NCBI GenBank assembly: GCA_934718085.1
Contig: CAKUZL010000003.1
Span: forward strand, 62,001-126,000
Source: an uncultured Candidatus Melainabacteria bacterium
GTDB lineage: Bacteria; Cyanobacteriota; Vampirovibrionia; Gastranaerophilales; Gastranaerophilaceae
Reading direction: 5' to 3'
Length of the DNA: 64,000 nt
Below are positions 59,389 to 64,000 of this stretch, piece after piece. Each line of letters begins with the position of its first letter. Position 1 is the stretch's first letter. The translations under genes and the position numbers were made by a program. Under the pieces are notes generated by a model, which saw only the letters and a list, made by a program, of their open reading frames with translations, did not search any database and was not told the DNA's origin.

Positions 59389-61140
59389 CTAAGATTTTTC
59401 TATCCAACTTTTTACCTTATCAAGCATTTCGTCGTCGTCGCCGAGTTCTATTCCCGAAGTTACATCCTCGAGAAGTTCTTCGACATCGTCTCCGCCCGTA
59501 TTTTCCGGAACGGATGCCTGTTGAGCCTGCTGTTGACCTATCGGTTGGGGATTTACCGCCACACCCGACGCCGCCGCGGCAACCGCCGCCGATTGAGCCG
59601 CAAGCTGCTGAGCCACGACCTGTTGCTGTTGCATCAGACCTTGTGCCATTTGCGCCTGTTTTTCTATCAACTGGGAAGCCTTTAAATTTACGTCCAAAAG
59701 TTGTTTTTCCTGTTCCGCGGTTTTTTGTTTCAACGCGGTAACTTCTTCGGACTGACGTTGCGCTTTTTCGTTAAGTTTTTTGGAAACGTAGGCAAAACCG
59801 CCCGTTAAGCCGATTGCAACTATCGCAATCGTTATCCACCAGGGGTTTCCGGTTTTGTCCGGCGAAGGCAAATTGACCGGTCTGTCGCTTGCCAGGTACG
59901 GATCAATGGAATCAGAATACACGACCGACACGTCGTCCGCGGAAACTTTAGGCGAAGCCGAATCCGCAATCATTTCTTTTAACTCGTCCGTGGTAATATT
60001 TGCCGGCATTGCGGAAGAATCTATCGTGACGGCAATTGAGACCTGTTCTATAACTCCGGGTTTGCTGTATTCGTTTATTTGCGTTTTTGAAATTCCGTAC
60101 TGAGTTTCTCTTGCAGTCCGAGAATAACTTCTGTTTTGAGAAGAATCGCTGCCCGACGCGGGAAGACCGTTCGGCAAATACACGCTGACCGCGTTCAGAC
60201 CTTTGTTGGAGTCCTGAGTTTTGTCTCCCAAACCTTCCGTAAATGTTTGTTCGGAAACGGAGGTTTTCGAATTGGGGTCGTAAATAATGCTTGTTTTTTC
60301 TATCGGAACCTGGCGCAAAAACGTGCTTACGGTAACGACGTATTTTCCTTTTCCTATCAACCTGTCGAGTTGCGAAGAAATTTTGTTCTTCATATATTTG
60401 TCGTTCTCTTCGATTTTTGAAAGCTGATCGTCGACGGTATTGCTTATACTGTCGTAAACATTGCCGTTTGTATCGGTTATCGAAATATTTTCGCTTTCCA
60501 ACCCCGAAATACTTCCGAGTAAAAGGTTTTCTATGGTTTTAATTTTAGATCTGTCAAGTTTTTCGCCGGAAGGAATTACCAACTGAACGGTAGCCGTAAC
60601 GGGCTTTTTGTCCGCGGTAAACATGGTTTGTTCCGGAATCGACACAAACACGGATGCGTTTTCTATCGGTTTGATTTTTCTTATCAACCGCGAAAGTTCG
60701 CCGTTTATCGCACGAACGAGTCTTATCCGTTTATCTTCTTTAGTCGAAGTAAAATCACCTTTATCGAAGATTTCGAGTCCCGTAAACTGATCCATAAGTC
60801 CGCTCGAAACAATCGAAAGCAAGGCTCTGTCGCGTTCGCTGGGTTTATAATCTTTAAGAAACAAAGTCGTTTTACTGCCCTCGTCCTTGCGGTGAACGGT
60901 AATTCCTTCCCGCGCAAGCAACGCCTGAACTTCTATCGCCTTTCCGATATTGTCTGTCGTAAACAAAGACAAAGGTTCTTTTATCGGTTTTTCAATCGGA
61001 ACTTTTTCCGCACCGTCGCCGCCTTTTGTCGCAACAACCGCGCCCGTTATTATTACCAAAAGCAAAACAAGTACTACCGCACCGATTACCGAGTACAGCA
61101 CTACTTTGTTTTTTAAAAGCTCTTGTAATTTTTCAGGCAT
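59389..61140 (-). CDS. fliF: Flagellar MS-ring protein FliF
   Basis: I take the ATG at 61140 (583 residues); a GTG two codons upstream is possible. A membrane helix lies at about 12-33, followed by the periplasmic ring-building domains (LFTTDNIGKAIEVQALLAREGI, YKPSERDRALLSIVSSGLMDQ, ASVFVSIPEQTMF, VQLVIPSGEKLD and QLDRLIGKGKYVVTVSTFL). A second membrane helix lies at about 414-432. The long cytoplasmic tail is Gln/Ala-rich and ends in EELLEDVTSGIELGDDDEML plus WIEKS, the usual FliG-binding position. Confidence 0.95.
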   Translation of the reverse strand: MPEKLQELLKNKVVLYSVIGAVVLVLLLVIITGAVVATKGGDGAEKVPIEKPIKEPLSLFTTDNIGKAIEVQALLAREGITVHRKDEGSKTTLFLKDYKPSERDRALLSIVSSGLMDQFTGLEIFDKGDFTSTKEDKRIRLVRAINGELSRLIRKIKPIENASVFVSIPEQTMFTADKKPVTATVQLVIPSGEKLDRSKIKTIENLLLGSISGLESENISITDTNGNVYDSISNTVDDQLSKIEENDKYMKNKISSQLDRLIGKGKYVVTVSTFLRQVPIEKTSIIYDPNSKTSVSEQTFTEGLGDKTQDSNKGLNAVSVYLPNGLPASGSDSSQNRSYSRTARETQYGISKTQINEYSKPGVIEQVSIAVTIDSSAMPANITTDELKEMIADSASPKVSADDVSVVYSDSIDPYLASDRPVNLPSPDKTGNPWWITIAIVAIGLTGGFAYVSKKLNEKAQRQSEEVTALKQKTAEQEKQLLDVNLKASQLIEKQAQMAQGLMQQQQVVAQQLAAQSAAVAAAASGVAVNPQPIGQQQAQQASVPENTGGDDVEELLEDVTSGIELGDDDEMLDKVKSWIEKS

Positions 61141-61202
61141 ATACACAAATCCCGTTTCTTTTTCATGATTATTATACTATCTTTTTCCTTTTTGGGAAAC
61201 TA

Positions 61203-61541
61203 TTATATTTGTATTTGCATTATTTTGTCGTAAGCTTGGATAACTTTTGTCGTAATGTTTGTTGCCGCCTGAACAGCAAGTTGTGACTTGTTTATGGAAA
61301 TTATAACGTCGTGAATGTCAACGTTTTCGTTGCCCGACATTTGTTCTTTCAACAATTGGTCGGGGCGACTGATATCTTGATTTAAGTTTTCCACAAGCCC
61401 GGTAAAAACAGACTTAAAATCGGTTGTTTCGGGCTTTTCGATGTTATCGAATCTCATCGCCGTTCTGCCCATGTCGGTGTATTTCGAAGGTTCTATCCTC
61501 GTAAATACGTCTATGTTCGGTACAAGTCTTCTTTCAAGCAT
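61203..61541 (-). CDS. fliE: Flagellar hook-basal body protein FliE
   Basis: The 112-residue protein joins the MS ring to the rod. The C-terminal half shows the FliE pattern DFKSVFTGLVENLN, GNENVDIHDVIISINKSQLAVQAATNITTKVIQAYDKIM (VDIHDV and the QLAVQAATN helix). The N-terminus is variable. GGAG precedes the ATG. It lies between the lytic transglycosylase gene and fliF. Confidence 0.93.
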   Translation of the reverse strand: MLERRLVPNIDVFTRIEPSKYTDMGRTAMRFDNIEKPETTDFKSVFTGLVENLNQDISRPDQLLKEQMSGNENVDIHDVIISINKSQLAVQAATNITTKVIQAYDKIMQIQI

Positions 61542-61551
61542 GCTTTATCTC

Positions 61552-62220
61552 CTATCCCAAGTAGTTTGCCAATATACTTTTTACGTAATTTTGTGTTTCT
61601 TTGTACGGAGGAACTCCGTTATATTTCTTAACGGCATTCGGACCCGCGTTATAAGCCGCTAAAGCCAAAATGACGTTTCCGTTAAATCTGTTCAACATGG
61701 ATTTTAAATATTTTACGCCGCCTTCGACATTCTGAACCGGGTTTTTCGGGTCGGTAACGCCCAAACCCTTTGCCGTCGCGGGCATAAGCTGCATTAATCC
61801 GGTTGCTCCCGCTTTCGAAACAATCGTCGGATTAAATCCCGATTCCTGCTTTATTACCGCCAAAACAAGTTTTTCGTCTACTCCGTGTTTTGCCGATATT
61901 TGCGAAACGATTTGTTTTATCGCGTCTTTCGACATTTTTCCTTTGCTTGTGGCAGTAAGCCCCGTACCTTTGCCTATAAGGGTTCCGAAGACGCGATTTG
62001 AGTTTTGAGAAGGCAATTTAAACGCGTATTTGTCCTCATCCGAAGTTTGTTTGAGCACCTGTCCGAAACTTTTTACGCTTTCCGTGGAAGACGTCTCGTC
62101 GATGCCGTTAATTTGCGAATTCAGATTGTTTACGTACGTTTGCAGTTGCGCGGCTCTTGTTATTGCCGCGTTCTGCCCGCTTGTATTTATTAAGTTTTGT
62201 ATATTTGCGGAAAATGCCAT
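61552..62220 (-). CDS. SLT-type lytic transglycosylase
   Basis: The 222-residue protein has an N-terminal region of about 95 residues without a signal peptide and a C-terminal SLT domain. The catalytic Glu is E126 in VIKQESGFNP, followed by SKAGATGLMQLMPATAKGLG and AAYNAGPNAVKKYNGVPPYKET. In a flagellar operon it probably opens peptidoglycan for rod assembly, the task of the FlgJ muramidase domain in proteobacteria. The missing signal peptide suggests export through the flagellar apparatus itself. Confidence 0.92.
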   Translation of the reverse strand: MAFSANIQNLINTSGQNAAITRAAQLQTYVNNLNSQINGIDETSSTESVKSFGQVLKQTSDEDKYAFKLPSQNSNRVFGTLIGKGTGLTATSKGKMSKDAIKQIVSQISAKHGVDEKLVLAVIKQESGFNPTIVSKAGATGLMQLMPATAKGLGVTDPKNPVQNVEGGVKYLKSMLNRFNGNVILALAAYNAGPNAVKKYNGVPPYKETQNYVKSILANYLG

Positions 62221-62285
62221 TTTCTATCCCTTATCCCCGTATTTTATTTGTATTTATCGTATTTTATTAAGTTTTGTTAAAATTA

Positions 62286-62732
62286 TCAGCCGTTACCGAG
62301 CTCGACCGCTCTGTCAGCCATTGATTTCGAAATTTTTACTACCGCCAAAGAAGCCTCGTAAGCGCGTTGAGCCATAGACGCGTCACCGAATTCGACCAAC
62401 GGATTTACGTTTGAAGCTCTGATATATCCGTTTGCGTCGGCATCGGGGTGTCCCGGTCTGTAGAGTCTGTCTCCGAGAGTCGGATCTTCCACAACTCCCG
62501 ACAGAGCAACGCTCCCCGAAGTAAAAGGAACATTTCCGTTTGCAAACATGTCGTCCTTCATAACGTTCAACAATCCGGCAAACGAAACATCGTCGGTTGA
62601 ATTGAGAACGGGAATTTTTCTTACGTAATTCGGAGTATCGAGGTTTGCAACGTTTTTCGCGATTATGTTCATTCGGGTTCCGTGAACTCCGACCGCCTTT
62701 GCTCCGACATCCATAGAATTGAGAATCGTCAT
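62286..62732 (-). CDS. flgC: Flagellar basal-body rod protein FlgC
   Basis: The 148-residue protein has the rod-protein N-terminus with ALGVHGTRMNIIAKNVANLDTPNY-like features (NIIAKNVANLDTPNYVRK) and the C-terminal NGYIRASNVNPLVEFGDASMAQRAYEASLAVVK, the FlgC pattern of paired terminal helices. GGGGG precedes the ATG. It follows flgB by ten bases. Confidence 0.95.
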   Translation of the reverse strand: MTILNSMDVGAKAVGVHGTRMNIIAKNVANLDTPNYVRKIPVLNSTDDVSFAGLLNVMKDDMFANGNVPFTSGSVALSGVVEDPTLGDRLYRPGHPDADANGYIRASNVNPLVEFGDASMAQRAYEASLAVVKISKSMADRAVELGNG

Positions 62733-62742
62733 ATTTTACCCC

Positions 62743-63087
62743 CTAACTTCCTACGTTAATAACCGTTCTGATTTGAGAAATCGCGGAATTCATTCGTTTT
62801 ATTGCTGTAGCGTAGGTCAGCGCGTTTTTTTGCATTTCGGTCAATTCATAAACCACGTCGACTTTACCCCGTTTTTCGGTAACAACACCCGACGCTCCGA
62901 GTTTTGAGGACAATTCGGTTTCCAAAGGAGAGTTCATCGTTCCGAGGTACTGAGCAAAGTCGATATCTCTTCTTACATATCCCGGGGTGTCCATATTAAC
63001 GATGTTCGACGACAAAGCTCTTTGTCTTTGTGCCGCCAAATCAAGCATTAAGTTACATTTCTCGAATGAAGTTTTGGGTGTGTACAT
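62743..63087 (-). CDS. flgB: Flagellar basal-body rod protein FlgB
   Basis: The 114-residue protein shows the rod signature LDLAAQRQRALSSNIVNMDTPGYVRRDIDF at residues 15-44 (key residues ALSSNIVNMDTPGY) and a C-terminal helix TEMQKNALTYATAIKRMNSAISQIRTVI (MQKNALTYATAIKR). It is slightly short for FlgB. An AAAGGAAG site precedes the ATG. Confidence 0.94.
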   Translation of the reverse strand: MYTPKTSFEKCNLMLDLAAQRQRALSSNIVNMDTPGYVRRDIDFAQYLGTMNSPLETELSSKLGASGVVTEKRGKVDVVYELTEMQKNALTYATAIKRMNSAISQIRTVINVGS

Positions 63088-63103
63088 TATTTACTTCCTT
63101 TCA

Positions 63104-63817
63104 TTATTGTTGAAGATTGATGGCTTCATCGTAAATCTTGTTTACCGCCTGAACAAATCTCAAGCTTGCGGTTTGAGAAGCCATAATTCTCATGGCGTCG
63201 TAGGACGACTTATACATATCGACGTTCGAGCGTTCGAGCATTCCCTGTCTGATGCCTTCGTGGTTTTGAGAAAGGTAAGGGTCGCCTGATTTTCTCGTTG
63301 CGAGGTATTTGTTACCGTCGAGTTGTTTCAACCCCTGCGGGTCGGGAAAATTCACAACGGGAATGTATCCTACGGTTTCGGGCTTATTGCCTGCTTCCCT
63401 GATAACCTGAACCACACCGTCGGGTTTAATCGTAATATCGTAGTAATTATGAGGAATTTTTATTCCGTCGCCGACCAGAAAGTTGTCAAAAGTAATAAGA
63501 TAACCGTCTTTGTTCACTCTCAAAGAGCCGTCGCGCGTATAAACAACATCGCCGGTTTCGGACGTCACGGGAATATACCCGGGAGTTGCAAGCCCGATAT
63601 CGAGCTTTTGTTCGGTTTTCATCAATGCGCCGAGAGAATGGTCGGAAGTCCCGACACCGTCGACGTATCCGTCTTCGGTGACAAATTGTTTGAAATCAAC
63701 CCCTTTATACGCATTCGTGTTAAAATTTGCGAAATTGTCGGAAATTGCGCCGAGTCTTTCGTTTTGAACATTCATATTTACGATGTTTCTTCTGACGAGT
63801 CCTTGAAACGATACCAT
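63104..63817 (-). CDS. Flagellar rod protein of the FlgG/FlgF type
   Basis: The 237-residue protein has the N-terminal rod motif (NMNVQNERLGAISDNFANFNTNAYK), a central beta domain with GDVVYTRDGSLRVNKDGYL, the FlgG-type segment that follows a GDGIKIP turn, and the C-terminal RQGMLERSNVDMYKS with the helix ASLRFVQAVNKI. It is a distal or proximal rod component. FlgG and FlgF are hard to separate from sequence alone; a paralogue lies directly upstream. Confidence 0.9.
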   Translation of the reverse strand: MVSFQGLVRRNIVNMNVQNERLGAISDNFANFNTNAYKGVDFKQFVTEDGYVDGVGTSDHSLGALMKTEQKLDIGLATPGYIPVTSETGDVVYTRDGSLRVNKDGYLITFDNFLVGDGIKIPHNYYDITIKPDGVVQVIREAGNKPETVGYIPVVNFPDPQGLKQLDGNKYLATRKSGDPYLSQNHEGIRQGMLERSNVDMYKSSYDAMRIMASQTASLRFVQAVNKIYDEAINLQQ

Positions 63818-63828
63818 TATTCAACCTC

Positions 63829-64000
63829 CTACATTCCGCTCAACGTTTGTACCGCCTGTGATACCATATTGTTTTGCTGCCTGAACATCGACTTGTTTGC
63901 CATAAAATTCTTCGGAATAGGCAGATACTCGAGGGTTTCCGTGTACAGGTCGACGTTTGAATCTTCCGTATACCCTTGGCGTACGCCGGGATCAAGAACC
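63829..64000 (-). CDS. Flagellar hook-basal body protein, C-terminal end (truncated by window edge)
   Basis: Only the last 56 codons are visible, ending in TAG at 63829-63831. They contain LDPGVRQGYTEDSNVDLYTETLEYL and the terminal helix QQNNMVSQAVQTLSGM, matching the C-terminus of FlgF/FlgG/FlgE-type proteins (QGYTEDSNVD is the conserved QGxLExSNV motif). It is a paralogue of the next gene and lies eleven bases upstream of it. Confidence 0.85.
   Translation of the reverse strand, partial: VLDPGVRQGYTEDSNVDLYTETLEYLPIPKNFMANKSMFRQQNNMVSQAVQTLSGM

Overview
The window looks like a chromosomal segment of a non-photosynthetic relative of cyanobacteria (Melainabacteria/Vampirovibrionia, possibly Gastranaerophilales-like). 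Three observations point that way: a Ycf23 (DUF561) protein, a family otherwise known mainly from cyanobacteria and plastids; an L34 ribosomal protein whose N-terminus has the cyanobacterial RTLxGTxRK form; and many small proteins without obvious homologues beside ordinary housekeeping genes. No photosynthesis genes are present. The assignment is an inference from protein features, not a placement. I see no rRNA, CRISPR array, insertion sequence, prophage or integrase.

Layout. 0-3.5 kb: the end of an unknown gene, an ECF sigma/anti-sigma pair, tRNA-Glu with a clear promoter and terminator, an ArsP_2-type permease and ycf23. 3.5-9 kb: a stand-alone OLD-like TOPRIM protein, a peptide-binding lipoprotein, an nfeD-SPFH pair and a Gln-rich protein. 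9-16 kb: proC, rpmH-rnpA, a BAX inhibitor-like protein, a flavoprotein with folK, and ribE-ribBA-GNAT. 16-25.5 kb: a YhcH-like protein, divergent ruvB/rluB, UDP-glucuronate decarboxylase, pgi, thiL-ispD, a 5'-nucleotidase and small proteins. 25.5-33.5 kb: cysS, a ROK kinase with holA-holB, DUF1858-ndk-tgt and a nucleoside transporter. 33.5-39 kb: dprA-topA-aroE and an orphan NarL-type response regulator. 39-46 kb: an MnmC-type tRNA methyltransferase overlapping an FAD oxidoreductase, a CoA-dehydratase-type activase, thioredoxin-ccdA, and a radical-SAM-like protein that has lost its cluster cysteines. 46-54 kb: a pheS operon with HEAT and membrane proteins, then a GT9-ankyrin-leuS run. 54-64 kb: a compact flagellar basal-body/export operon on the minus strand, open at the window edge.

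Signals that go beyond routine annotation: (i) a shared promoter-like element, AGGCAATWTT with a -10-like TATAWA at fixed spacing, upstream of three unrelated proteins of unknown function; (ii) at least four genes (ribE, thiL, rluB, ruvB) whose -10 box lies 6-7 nt from the ATG with no Shine-Dalgarno sequence, as expected for leaderless mRNAs; (iii) the radical-SAM pseudoenzyme; (iv) the MnmD-like/FAD oxidoreductase pair; (v) a FliG-like protein without a recognisable torque-generating C-terminal domain; (vi) two small genes of 37 and 46 codons with strong ribosome binding sites. Most flanking genes are ordinary housekeeping genes and show no sign of recent transfer.
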